A DNA stretch of 64,000 nucleotides from Burhinus oedicnemus (lineage: Eukaryota > Chordata > Aves > Charadriiformes > Burhinidae), in the NCBI GenBank assembly GCA_008921705.1, contig VFFE01009136.1, positions 2,355,110 to 2,419,109 of the forward strand, read 5' to 3'. A program made the translations under genes and the position numbers. Below the pieces are notes generated by a model. That model searched no databases, was not told where the DNA came from, and saw only the letters and a program-made list of their open reading frames with translations. The first letter of the stretch is position 1. Every line of letters starts with the position of its first letter. Below are positions 1-10,861 of this stretch, one piece after another.

Positions 1-12
1 TCAGAACTGTGA

Positions 13-33
13 TTTTTTTTTTTTTTTTTTTTT
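13..33. repeat. Poly(T) run, 21 nt
   Basis: An uninterrupted T homopolymer lies just upstream of the candidate acceptor at 86. It may be intronic. Confidence 0.95.
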
Positions 34-86
34 ATTTCTGTGTGTATATATTTTGTGGATCAGAATACATTCATCTTTCTCTCCAG

Positions 87-187
87 CACATTGTGCATAT
101 TTCTGTGCTTGATGTTAAAGCGAAACTAGAAGAGAAGGAAAAGGACCTCAAGAAAATTGCCATGGCACGAGTTAATCTATTTAACAG
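87..187 (+). CDS. Putative penultimate coding exon, unidentified gene
   Basis: A pyrimidine-rich stretch ends in CTCTCCAG at 79-86, a good splice acceptor. The open frame after it reads through a lysine/glutamate-rich stretch (VKAKLEEKEKDLKKI), which looks like the end of a coiled coil. A possible donor (AACAG then GTTTCT) follows at 187/188. The exon would be 101 nt, entering in phase 0 and leaving in phase 2, which is exactly what the next candidate exon at 1068 needs. Read past the donor, the frame stops at 216-218, so an alternative terminal exon ending there is possible. The donor is weak (GTTTCT rather than GTAAGT). I do not recognise the protein. What is seen: splice-like borders, a matching phase and a charged helical composition. 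That it is a real exon is inference. Confidence 0.45.
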
Positions 188-1067
188 GTTTCTCAAAAAA
201 CTAATCGTGATGGCTTAAGTACCTCTCCTGTTGTAAAAACTCAGATCTCCAAATTAGAAGCTTTTCATTTTTCTTTGTTTTGTTTTTAAGTCTGTTTTCA
301 TCCATTTAATGTATGTGTTGTAAGAAGTCGAGAGGCACTGTACTTTGTCTTTTTTTTCTTAAGAGTAAGTCTTTGTTTTCATGTTTTATTTTTCTTTTCT
401 CTATTTGAGTGAAAGAAAAGGTCTGTCCTAAAAATACTAGATTGGAAAGAATTTCTTGTGTGCTGAAGTCTAGCCATGGACTGTCATGAGAACCACCTCG
501 TGTAATCCACAACATCACTTTATCAAGTTCCTTTTAAAAGTACAGTTTTTTATTGTACTTTACCATCTTTGCTGTCTCTTATAAGCCTGTAAGAGGTCTG
601 TTGTCAGCTTAAATTTACTTATGGTCAATCTAAACACATTTGTTTCTGTGCCAATATTGTTCTTCTGTTAAATAGTTTATCTTCCCTGCAGTCATTGTGT
701 GTTCTCAGCTGATGCACTTATAAAACAGTAATCATATTTCCTTCTCATTCATCTTTTTGCTGGACTAAGCAAGAAGAGCTTTTAGTACATTGAGCAAGTA
801 GGTTCCTCATCCTCCTGATCATTGTTAGCCCTTCACTGCTGCTTTTTAGACATACGCATATAACCATATTGAAAGTTTCGTGGTTTTTTTTTAATCATAC
901 ATATGTTAGAGGAATAATATTGCACAGCATAGTGAACTATGAAAGTGGAAAGTGCATTTAGATTATAACCACTTTGCACAGATTTTCATTTGGGTGTTTG
1001 GGAAGAGAAGGACACCTGCTCATTTGTTTGCGTTTGCCCCCTCTCACTTTTCTCCTGGCTTTTCTAG

Positions 1068-1155
1068 CTGCTTAGACCACACAGATCAACCTGAACCTCT
1101 GAATGACGTCATGGCAGAGTTCTATAAGGATTTCACCACCCCAGCCCCCAAATAA
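1068..1155 (+). CDS. Putative terminal coding exon with stop codon, unidentified gene
   Basis: A long pyrimidine tract (about 1030-1065) ends in CTTTTCTAG, a strong acceptor. The following 88 nt are richer in GC than the surroundings and read, after completing a split codon, CLDHTDQPEPLNDVMAEFYK and then DFTTPAPK before TAA at 1153-1155. The first base completes a codon begun by two bases upstream (phase 2), matching the phase left by the exon ending at 187; the intron would be 880 bp. The acidic, proline-containing tail looks like a protein C-terminus, but I cannot name the family. Potential poly(A) signals lie 600-660 bp downstream. The frame is also open upstream into the polypyrimidine tract, which I take as chance. 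Confidence 0.5.
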
Positions 1156-1835
1156 CACTTTTCCCCCCTATTTTCAGAAATATGATCACTGGTGGAGCAC
1201 TGGTCAACTCTCACAAAGTGTTGCCCTTCCCTGCTTCTAAGGTATACTGAAAGGTAGGTTAATGGTATATGTTGTTGCTCAAAATTGTACTGTCAAATCA
1301 TTGTAATACTCTGATAATTTTTTCTAAAAAAGGGGAGGTTAAGAGCAGTTAATAAGAAGATATTTCTTGTTTTGGGGTTTTGTTTGTTTGTTTTCCTGGT
1401 GTATAATAATGCAAGCTAAAATAATCATGAACTATTTTATGTAAGCTTTTGTTTTCAAAAGAATCTTTATAGTTTTCACAACAAGCCACAAAGCTGCATC
1501 TTTGGCAAAAAAAAGAATTAGGTATAGTGAAGGAACCTAAAGGAAAATTTTACAATTTTAGTACAATATATTACTGAGTTATAAATAAGCTGTCTGTATA
1601 GATAAGTATCACAAGCATGTGTCTCGTGAGACTTTTTTTTAATGGTCCCTGCTGGTTTATAATTTATACAGTCAGAAGTTAATGTAAGAAAGTGCCATAG
1701 TAGCACATTTTAACAAGGAAAGAAGGAAGTTGAGCTGCAAAATATGCATAATAAAGAATTTTTTTCCAACAGCCAGGAAATTTATATTCATGACTAAATT
1801 GGTTTCTAATAAATTATGCACAGCCTTTATGAAGC
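1156..1835 (+). other. Possible 3' UTR of the gene ending at 1155
   Basis: Non-coding AT-rich sequence follows the putative stop codon. Canonical AATAAA hexamers occur at 1750-1755 and 1808-1813, the first two strong candidates after the stop, so a 3' UTR of about 600-680 nt is plausible. No repeat element is visible in it. The end of the transcript cannot be fixed from sequence alone; further AATAAA hexamers occur near 6110 and 6178. Confidence 0.35.
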
Positions 1836-4237
1836 TAGTGAAAACATGAACTGTACTGCTATAGATACATTAACAGGACCAACTGTTTTGCAACCGTTTC
1901 CGCAAAACACTATATTTTTGTTTCCTTTAATACAGTTAATGTAAACATTTATTTCAATCCTCATGGTTTTCTTTCTCAATTGTATCTTAATATTTTTAAT
2001 AGCTTAATTCAAATGCTTTCCTTTCCTTTGTGTTTTGTGGTTTTTGTTTGTTTGGGTTTTTTGGCTTTTTTTGGGGGGTGGGGGAGTAAGGCTTTCAAAT
2101 ACTCAAGATCATAATTGTCTTTAATACATCTTATAAATGAGGTTGATTAGCTTTTTTTTAAAAAAAGAAACCAAACTATGTCTTTGGTACTTTAAAAAAA
2201 AAAAAGGGGGGGGGAGTGTAGAGGAAAGAGAGTCAACATCCCTGTATGCTCTTCAAATACTAGTGTTTTATTTACTTTGTTTTTTTTTAAAGATTAAATT
2301 GCTTTCTCTTCATAGTTGTCTAAGTATTTCTTCGTTAATTAGAAACTGGTGACTATCCTTTAGATGACTAAATTAGGACATATCGATCCCCTCTAATTAT
2401 CTGAAAGACATTCAAAAACCCAATTGCACTCTGCACAGATACGCTCTGAATGATCCCAAAGTTTTATAGGGAAATAGTTATGGTTTTAACCACTAGTGGC
2501 TTTTCCCCTTTACAACATGACCACCTCTTGAGTAATGAGAATGGCTACATTTTATTTCTTTAAAATTTTACAGAAGCCTTCCTAGCCACTCTAGCAAGAT
2601 ACTATTTTCCTTTATCTGCTTTTCCTTTTCAAAAAATCTTTTTATATAACTATTTCATAAATAGAGAAATAGCATATTCTTGACTGTGATAATTCAGCTT
2701 TGAATTTGCATGTCCCCTGCAAAGGTAACAGCTAATGTTGAGAGAGGTGGGTTTTCTGTGTTGTAGGTTTTTTTAGTTTCTTTTTCGGGTTGTGACTGGC
2801 AATATTATTGTGAGGTCAGAAGCCATCCCTCTGCAATTCAGTTTTGGTTGCTGAAACTGAAGACAGAGAATTCTCTCCTGCAACAAAACAGCTCATGCTG
2901 GCTTATGGAGATGACACTGATGCATATGGAACGTATGCACAGAAGGGTGTAAAATCATTCTGATAATGACACCGGACAGTGTCCTCTGTTCTGAATTTCT
3001 GCTTATTTGTGTTATTGTTATCTAGTACTGAACTAATGTTCCTAACATTGTAACTTCATTATTATTTAAAAGATGCATGGAATAGATCTTTAAAATAAGA
3101 TATAAGTTGTTTGTCACCAAGGGGGGGAAAAAAAAGGTTGAATTTTTTGTAATTTTAAAAAAAATAGTGTTACTTCATGTCAGGGAGAAACACTAATTTA
3201 AATACTGAAGTGAAAGGGTTTGGCTCATTTACTACTGAAAGATGAGAATTCATTCTATTCTAATACTTATGTATTTAAAAAAAAGTCTGAGAAGTATATG
3301 GATTCTAGGGATAAAATTACCGTCTATTCAGGATTTTATGTTTAATTATATATCAACAGCAAAAGGGAGTTAATGCTGAGGTTTCATTTAAAATACAAAT
3401 AAATACTGATTATGCAAGTAAACATAAAAATGAGATGTACTGAACAAAAACTTTAGCTAAACATTGCTAGTGAAAATAGTAGAAGGAACTTGGGGAGAGG
3501 AAGAAAAGACTTAGCAATCAGTATTTTCGGGGAATTTTTGACCAATATTTCACACTAAAATATCTGTGATGTGGAGAGCGCTGCCAACGTCTTTCAATCT
3601 GGGGACTGTAGAATGCGTATCCTGATTTTTTTCAGCTCTTCTTCAGCAAGACTTTTTAATAGAATGTTATGCAACACATAACTGTGTCTTTGTTTTAATG
3701 TGGTGGATCTTTGACACTTTCAGTGATAATGTTGGTAGCTCAAAATAGCCATACTGCACTGCCTGTTCTAACAGCAATTCCAGTGGATTATAGGACATTT
3801 TTTGTATAATGAATAGAGAGGCATGATGTCCCCCTGAATAGAAACAAGTATTGTGATTTGTGTGAGGTTTTTTAGGTGTTTGGGTTTGTTTTTTTTTTCA
3901 GGGAAGGGAGAGGGGAGTGTGGTTTTTTTGGTTTTTTTAAATACTTGTAGCCATCTACCTTTTGATCAAAGAAAGTATTCTGTTAAACTTCATGCCTGTT
4001 CTTGCTTTCACTCCGTTATTTGAAATGACATTAAGAGGAAGTACGTAAGATATATTATTCTCTGCAACTAGTCAACCAGTGAGAGCTTAGAAATTTAGGG
4101 TTTGGCTTGGGAGGGATAAAATATTCTAACATTGTAATTTTGGTGGAAGAGGGAAAAAATTTGAGTAGTATCATATAGAATCAACATCAAAATAGTTATG
4201 CTTTTTCCTGTGTAAAGTTAAGTAGATTAAGAAGTAA

Positions 4238-4278
4238 TGTGGTTTAAACCACAAGTGGAAGTAAACACCATGGTGTTT
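4238..4278. promoter_or_regulatory. Two adjacent perfect 16-bp palindromes, RUNX-like core
   Basis: Positions 4238-4253 read TGTGGTTTAAACCACA and 4263-4278 read AAACACCATGGTGTTT. Both are perfect palindromes, with 9 bp between them. The first is two inverted copies of TGTGGTTT, which matches the known RUNX-family binding consensus. Any regulatory role is inference. Confidence 0.3.
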
Positions 4279-5928
4279 TCAAGATGGTATTTAGCAATTT
4301 TTTTAAAATTTACTTTTATTTATTTACATCTTTTACACTTCTTCTGCCTTCAGAGAACTTTCATGTTCTATTTGTAAAATGGGATCTTAAAGTATGAAAG
4401 TAAAAGTCTTAGGCTATCAAAGCCAGAAATTTGATTCTATGTATCTTAATGTTTTAGTGAGAAGGAAAAAAATTTTTAGCCTCAAAGCAGTCCTTCTGGT
4501 GTCTCAACATAACTGAAGAGGATTATGTATTTCTTCTGAAATAGGATTTACATTAAAACAACTTATGAATTTTCAGTTTCTGAAATTTGTGTGATATTGA
4601 CTAGTAGGAAAATGATGTCAAGCGAGTCATCTATGAGAATGAGTGGGTTATGGTAAAGGAAACAAAATCCCTTTGGGATGACAACCATGGTCATGTCAGA
4701 GTTCAGACTGTATTTGATGTTGGAGGCATGAGAAAAGTTACAGATGCATGAAACAAGTTACACAACATGGCTTCATCCTGCAAATCAACATACCGCATCA
4801 ATTCTAAACCAGCAGTCTAGTGTGGTGAATATGCAGACTAGACCAAAAGGGAAAGCTATGAAACAGGGAGCCATTTAATTTTTTTCCTTACTTCTATTCT
4901 TCTCTAATAGCTATGCTTGAACAAATGAGAGTGATTTCTGTGAGTGGCATTGGTCATGGGTTTTTATGTGTGTGTGTGTCATGATTTGAGCTATTAATGT
5001 TTTTATTTTAATTTTTAATATTTTTTTAATTTTAATTCTTGATGCAGAGATTTTTCTAGTGCATGGATTAAAAAAAAAAGGGAAAAGCAAGTGAAGACAC
5101 AGTCTCTTAAGTAGTACACAACCTCAAGTGAACAGAAAGTAAGAGCTAAACCAGATTTAATATGTAAAGGAAAGACTAAGACAAAGATGAGAACAATACC
5201 AATATTGGTAAGATAGGTATCTATCTTCACAGTTGGACTTTGTTGCTATTTGTTTATGTATTATTAACTACTTATGTGCTAGTTTTTTCCTTTAACTGTT
5301 GTAAACAAGGAGGCAGCAGTGTTTGGAAGGAATTTAGTGTTACGGAGAGCATAAGGATGAATGTGTTTTAATATTTAATCTGGCCAGTCACTGGAGGTTT
5401 CTGCATCTAGACATTGCTTCAGATACAACAGGGAAAATATGAGATGTGTATATAGTTTTGCGTGTCAGACACAGTACCCAGCATCCTCTGTATGTTTCAA
5501 TTCATGTTGAAATATGTTTTTTCATAAGAAGAATGGTAATTCATCTCCTTGTCAGGAGATTAGTTCTAATGTGGGTCCATAATTTCTCTTTTCCTAAGGT
5601 TTCTCATAGAGTTTTTCAGAGACAGAAGTTTGTCTAATTTATAGGAAGTACGGGCTGAAATCTAACTCTGTCATTAGCATCCTAGGAATGGAAAGTTGGA
5701 ATGTTACATGATTTTGAAAGGTACTTAAGCATTTAAGATGAACTGAATATCTGACTCAAACCCGATTAAGAAAAAGTGCTTTCAGAAGCTAAGTAGTTAA
5801 GTACTTATTGTGACAAACTCTGTATATTTCTTTTCAGATCTCGCCTGTGAAATTAATATAATAGTATTTCCAAAGTATTAGGAGGAAAAAGTAAGTAAAA
5901 AAGAGAAGGCAATGTGATACATAGGGAT

Positions 5929-5947
5929 TTTTTTTTTTTTTTTTTTT
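5929..5947. repeat. Poly(T) run, 19 nt
   Basis: Uninterrupted T homopolymer, followed by TCTCTCCCC. No associated element is visible. Confidence 0.95.
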
Positions 5948-6577
5948 CTCTCCCCTGAAGAACCTTTTGCTATTCCATTCTGCACTGGTCCCAGGAATTA
6001 TCTGAATTAATGCAAAGCACGCTCCTTATGTAGACTGAAGCATCTGTAACAAGCCTTCCAGCTATAAGTCTTAAAGCTTGTATCCCATTTGCTTAAAATA
6101 AATTAGTGCAATACAAGAATTGCTGTCATGCAGGAAGTGTAGACTGGTGCTTCTATACACACAATTGGGTACTCTCAATAAAATGCGGCTTTAAGTTGTT
6201 GTTATTCAATAGTCTGGACTTCTACAAACAAGTAAATTAAGTTGAAGATAAAAACGAATGCTCCCGAACTGAATCTAAGTCTACTCTTATTTATATTGTT
6301 TGAATTAAAAGTAACTTCACTAAACAGTAAATTTACACCAGTATGAAACTCATGTCAGAAAGCTCAGGATAATCAGCTAAATATGTATGTCTGAGTGGAA
6401 AGCTCATTATGCTTACAAATGAAGAGCAGACCGCTGAAGGAAAGGGAATGTAGAGAAGAGTCACTTCCTTCGAAACTGCTTATTTCTTCCTGTTAATTAT
6501 AATCATTAGTTGGTTATAGCTGGTGAAAAGCACCAAGTCTTCAAAAAGTTAAGGTGACCTGAGGGTGTTTCGGTTTT

Positions 6578-6614
6578 GGGGGGGTTTGGGGGTTTTCTTT
6601 TTTGGGGGGTGGGG
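6578..6614 (+). other. G-quadruplex-type motif
   Basis: Four G runs of 7, 5, 6 and 4 bases are separated by loops of 3, 11 and 1 bases. This fits a loose G4 rule; one loop is longer than the strict 7-nt limit. Confidence 0.5.
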
Positions 6615-9249
6615 TTTTTTTTGGTAGCTGTGATTTTCCACACACTGAAGATTGCCTTGTTTTCCTGTCACAAGATGACTAGTCTCTGAGTTTACCTTCT
6701 CCTGAGTAGACTGAAGAAGGAATATAAATTTTATGACAGGCATCTTCAAGCGACGCACTATGATGTACGTGGTAGATTGATGTAGTTAAATTGTAGGCCG
6801 TCACTTAAAACTCAGCCTTACCTGTCTTTAGTCACTTATCTACCTGGGTCAGTCTGGTTTGAGGGATTTAAAGACATACCTTTCAAACATGTTGAGTGCC
6901 AAGTAACTAAAAATATAGATAGGAAGAAAATGGTATCTAGGATTAAACATTTTTACATGTGATTGTTGGTGATTAACAATTATTAGTGGATTTTCATTAT
7001 ACTAGTTCCAGAATATTTAAATTCGATTACTGATTACTGTTTGTTATGGTAATAATCCTCATAATCTAACATAGTATTTGATAGGGAAGTGAGACATACC
7101 ACAAGAAAAAAATGGTTGAATTTTGTGAAAATGGTTGGAAATTGTGACATAAGTTGTATTCAACTTTATTAGTTGAACTAATAAATGAACTCAAGATTTC
7201 CAAAAGATATCAAATTAAAAAGAATGAACAAAGGAATAATGCATCAACAGTTTACTGTGAAATTCTTGAGTATAAAATATAATTAAAACAAGGCTTGATT
7301 TACTGTCTTTAAAAATTTAAGGTATCCAATTACCTGAAACATCACTGACATCTCATAAGAATAGGACATTTTTCTTGTTATGCTAGTTGAGCATCTTTAA
7401 CATAATACAGTAACAATAGTAAAAAATGTGTATATACCGTGAATGTGACTAATATAATATTTAAATTCAACTTCATGATAGTTCTCTCAAGTGGGAAAAG
7501 GTTTTTTATTCAACTGATAATTTAAAGTTTTACTTTTGCAATTTCAAGAAAATAGTATATGAGAACTTGAGTCATGTGCAATTACAATTGACTGTGCAAT
7601 TACATAATGCTTAGACTTCTAAAGTTACTGCAATAAAACCATCAAGGACTTTTTCTATAAAAAGAAAAATAATACAAAATATCAGTCAATGAAGGGTAAG
7701 AAAACAGTTGTGTTGTGTATAAAGCTGAATTTTATGTTTTGAAACAATCTAGTAATCAATCATAAGAAATGTGTCATTTGCATTAATTTGTCTAAGAAAA
7801 TCTTGGAGATTTCCGGTGACAGAATGTTGAAAAAGGTGTAAACCATAGAAGAAACTATACATCAAAATTACATGAAGAGTAAGTCTGCTAGTATATAAGA
7901 GAGAGACTAAATATTGATGCCAAATTGTAACTGAAGTTATGTTAAAGGTATTGATTCAAAATTCTATTTTTAGTTAAATTTTCAGTTGAATAAAAATGGT
8001 ATTGCAAAATACCTAGTTTTTATCACATGCAGAGTGAAATAAATTACCATGACTAATATAATTGCTAAGTTTCAGACCATTTACCTCCGATCCCACAAAA
8101 AAATAATAATTTCTTTCTTCAAAGGAAATGGTTGACGCTGTTATGAAGATATGTATCTGGTAAGTCATAAAGAAGATAACAAATTGAAGTTGCAATGTTC
8201 GAGGTTTATCTGAAGGTCATTTAGACTTTTCTTTCATTCACTAAATATATATAGAACCTGAAATTATTTCTTAATTCATTACCTTGATAATTTCTAAGTT
8301 AAAAATGAAAATAACGTATTTGGAGATCAAATTGACCCTTGGATACTACGGTACAAAAGGTCTAGAATAATCCACAGAAGGAATTAAGTTTTTTGTTATA
8401 AGATAAAAATGTGTTTGACTCAAACTTTTGTGATTAAATTTGGTATGTGCTTGGCAAGCAGGAGAACTGCACTCCACTAGACTGGAGACCCAATCAGATG
8501 GAACATGTTTGTCTCGCAAAGTTTCACCTCGGTTTTGTATAGCATTTGTAATGCTCAGTCACAGAATGCAATCTCCTTTGGGATTTGTTGTAAATTATGA
8601 ATGCCAGTGTACAGATTGATAGCAAGCCTTTACAAAGCAGAATGGAAGTGACTGTGACAAAACTACTTGCTTTTTTCTTTGAGAACAAAATCCTGGGGCA
8701 CTTTCACATTTTTCTGATCTGATTTTACTTTATTTCACTGCTGTAGTAGCAGAAAGACAGGCACTTTCTTTCCTGTATTTCTTATTTAGGTGCTTCAATA
8801 TATGATAATGAAAGAACCTGAGGTAATGAAATGACTTCACGTAAACTCCACAACTTCGTTATGTGGAGATTGTGCCCAAACAGGTAGACCGCTGAATAGC
8901 GTGATGTTGGAAAATAACATTTTCCATGTAAACTGTGAATTGGCAGCATTACACTGTTTGAGTGTTATGAAAACTTCTTGCTGATAACTTAATTGCAAAG
9001 CCATGAAATGGAATGGCAATGGCAACCTTATCTGAAATTCTTGAAGGACCTTCTTATAACAGCATCATTACTAAAGATAGATACATCATTAGGAACAGAA
9101 AAAAGAGTATTATTATAGCAAAGAGTAAGAATACTATTACTGATAGTAATTACAAGGTCGACGTGCATGTTTCTTCTAGTGGTGTTATATTTTTGTTACC
9201 GTTCTCAGAACAATCAAGTAAGGAAGTATATTTTCCAAGCAAATGCTTG

Positions 9250-9254
9250 TAGTC
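9250..9254. repeat. Left target-site duplication TAGTC
   Basis: Identical to 9873-9877 and immediately outside the TG terminus of the LTR. Confidence 0.8.
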
Positions 9255-9535
9255 TGTGGTGGGTTGACCCCAGACAGCAGATAACCCCACCCACTCAGCT
9301 GTTCACTCACTCCCCTCAGGAACAGGATGGAGGAGAGAATAGAAAGAGCAAAAGCAAGAAAATTCATGCATCAAGGTAAGGACAATTTAATAAGAGAAGG
9401 AAAGAGGACAAAAACAACTGATGCAAAGGCAATCCCTCATCATCCCCCACAAGCAGACTGATGCCCAGCCAGTCTCTGAGTGCTGGCCACTTGGGACAAC
9501 CCATGCTCCAGTTGTTTGGTTTTTGGTTTGGTATT

Positions 9536-9596
<61 letters not shown>

Positions 9597-9872
9597 ACTG
9601 AGCATAATGTTATATGGGATGTAATATCCGTTTGGCCAATTCAGGTCAGATGTCCTGTCTGTGTCCCCTCCCAACTTCTCATCCACCCCAGCCTACTTGC
9701 TAGGGAGGGAGGAGGAGTGAGAAAAAGAGAAAGGCATGATGTTGTGCAAGCACTGTTCAGCAGTAGCCAGTACTGGTGTGTTACCAACACTCTTTTAGCC
9801 ACAAATCCAAAACACAGCACCATATGGGCTGCCATGAAGAAAGTTAAACTGATCCCAGTCGCACTTAGTACA
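9255..9872 (-). mobile_element. Solo LTR, avian ERVL type, with 5-bp target-site duplication
   Basis: This is a 618-bp LTR that begins TG and ends CA, flanked by the perfect 5-bp direct repeat TAGTC (9250-9254 and 9873-9877). Five-base duplications are typical of ERVL integration. On the minus strand the order is U3 (from 9872), then the region where a TATA box is expected (about 9591), then an ATTAAA signal (TTTAAT on the + strand at 9386-9391), then the 3' end at 9255. No internal retroviral sequence or second LTR is next to it, so it is a solo LTR left by recombination. It resembles the LTR at 22926-23650, for example in the stretches around GTCAGGT and CTGTCCTGTCTGT. The odd feature is a 54-nt T run at 9538-9591 in place of the promoter core. 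Open frames inside are chance. Confidence 0.85.
9538..9591. repeat. Poly(T) run of 54 nt inside the LTR
   Basis: An uninterrupted homopolymer lies between LTR-like sequences on both sides. It is the longest homopolymer in the window. It reads as poly(A) on the LTR sense strand. Confidence 0.95.
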
Positions 9873-9877
9873 TAGTC
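9873..9877. repeat. Right target-site duplication TAGTC
   Basis: Identical to 9250-9254 and immediately outside the CA terminus of the LTR. Confidence 0.8.
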
Positions 9878-9892
9878 AAAGAACTTAAACCA

Positions 9893-10861
9893 TTCTATGA
9901 ATATTTAAATATTTAAGTTGGAAGGGACCATAAAGATCATCTAGTTCCAACCCCCCTGCCATGGGCAAGGACACCTCCCCCTAGGCCAGGTTGCTCAAAG
10001 CCTCATCCAACCTGGCCTTGAACACTTCCAGGGATGGGGCATCCACAGCTTCTCTGGGCAACCTGTTCCAGTGCCTCACCACCCTCACAGTAAAGAATTT
10101 TTCCTGAGATCTAATCTCAATCTACCTTCTTCCAGTTTGAAGCCATTACCACTCGTCCTATCACTACAATCCCTGATAAAGAGACCTTTTCCACCTTTCC
10201 TGTAGGCCCCTTTCAGATACTGGAAGGCTGCTATAAGGTCTCCCCAGAGCCTTCTCTTCTGCAGGCTGAACAACCCCAATTCTCTCAGCCTGTCCTCATA
10301 ACAGAGGTGTTCTAACCCTCTGATCATCTTTGTGGCCCTCCTCTGGACCCACTTCAACAGATCCATGTCCTTCTTATGCTGGGGGATCCAGAGCTGGGCA
10401 CAGAATTCCAGACGGAGTCTCACCAGAGCTGGGTAGAGGGGCAGAATCCCCTCCCTCAACCTGCTGGCCACGCTTCTTTTGATGCAGCCCAATGATATGG
10501 TTGGCCTCCTGGGCTGTGAGGGCACGTTGCCAGCTCATGTTGATCTTCTCATCCACCAACACCCCCAAGTCCCTCTCCTCAGGGCTGCTCTCAAGCCATT
10601 CTCTGCCCAGCCTGTGTTTATGCTTGGGATTGCTCTGACCCATGTGCAGGACCTTGCACTTGACCTCATTGAACTTCATGAGGTTGGCACAGGCCCACCT
10701 CTCAAGCCTGTCCAGGTCTTTCTGGATGGCATCCCTTCCCTCCAGCATGTCAGCTGCTCCGCACAGCTTGGTGTCGTTGGCAAAGTTGCTGAGGGTGCAC
10801 TCAGTCCCAACATCCATGTCGGCAACAAAGATGTTAAATAATACCGGTCACAGTACCAACT
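9893..10861 (-). mobile_element. CR1 LINE, 5' truncated (C-terminal ORF2 plus 3' UTR)
   Basis: Read on the minus strand, the element runs from about 10861 (the GGTACTGTGACCGGTAT segment just before RT motif C) through the end of ORF2 into the 3' UTR. It ends near 9893 with a degenerate GGAAGGGACC / ATCTAGTTCCAACC block and remnants of the tail. Recognisable protein stretches are [40 protein letters not shown] and [17 protein letters not shown] frameshift near 10500 splits the reading frame. CR1 is a bird/reptile non-LTR retrotransposon that copies itself by target-primed reverse transcription, and truncation at the 5' end is the usual outcome. CR1 typically makes no clear target-site duplication and none is seen here. 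Confidence 0.93.
10085..10817 (-). pseudogene. Broken CR1 ORF2 C-terminus (reverse transcriptase remnant)
   Basis: Two overlapping minus-strand frames (10374-10817 and 10085-10525) together cover the RT motif C region and the C-terminal part of ORF2. The catalytic motif, normally [FY]ADD in this family, reads FAND, so one metal-binding aspartate is lost. A frameshift near 10450-10525 separates the halves. The signature [18 protein letters not shown] groups this copy with those at 19755 and 55945. It cannot encode a working enzyme. Confidence 0.85.

Larger units (their letters stand above)
1836..9249. other. Unique AT-rich non-coding sequence
   Basis: I see no gene or recognisable transposable element in this 7.4 kb. 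It holds simple A/T and G runs (around 2195-2216 and 3121-3135), a 19-nt T run at 5929-5947, two adjacent 16-bp palindromes at 4238-4278 and a G-quadruplex-type motif at 6578-6614. Short open frames here have no protein-like composition. Confidence 0.6.

Noticed and set aside
9421..9686. Frames with long Phe or Lys runs
   Set aside because: Translation of the 54-nt homopolymer in an LTR.
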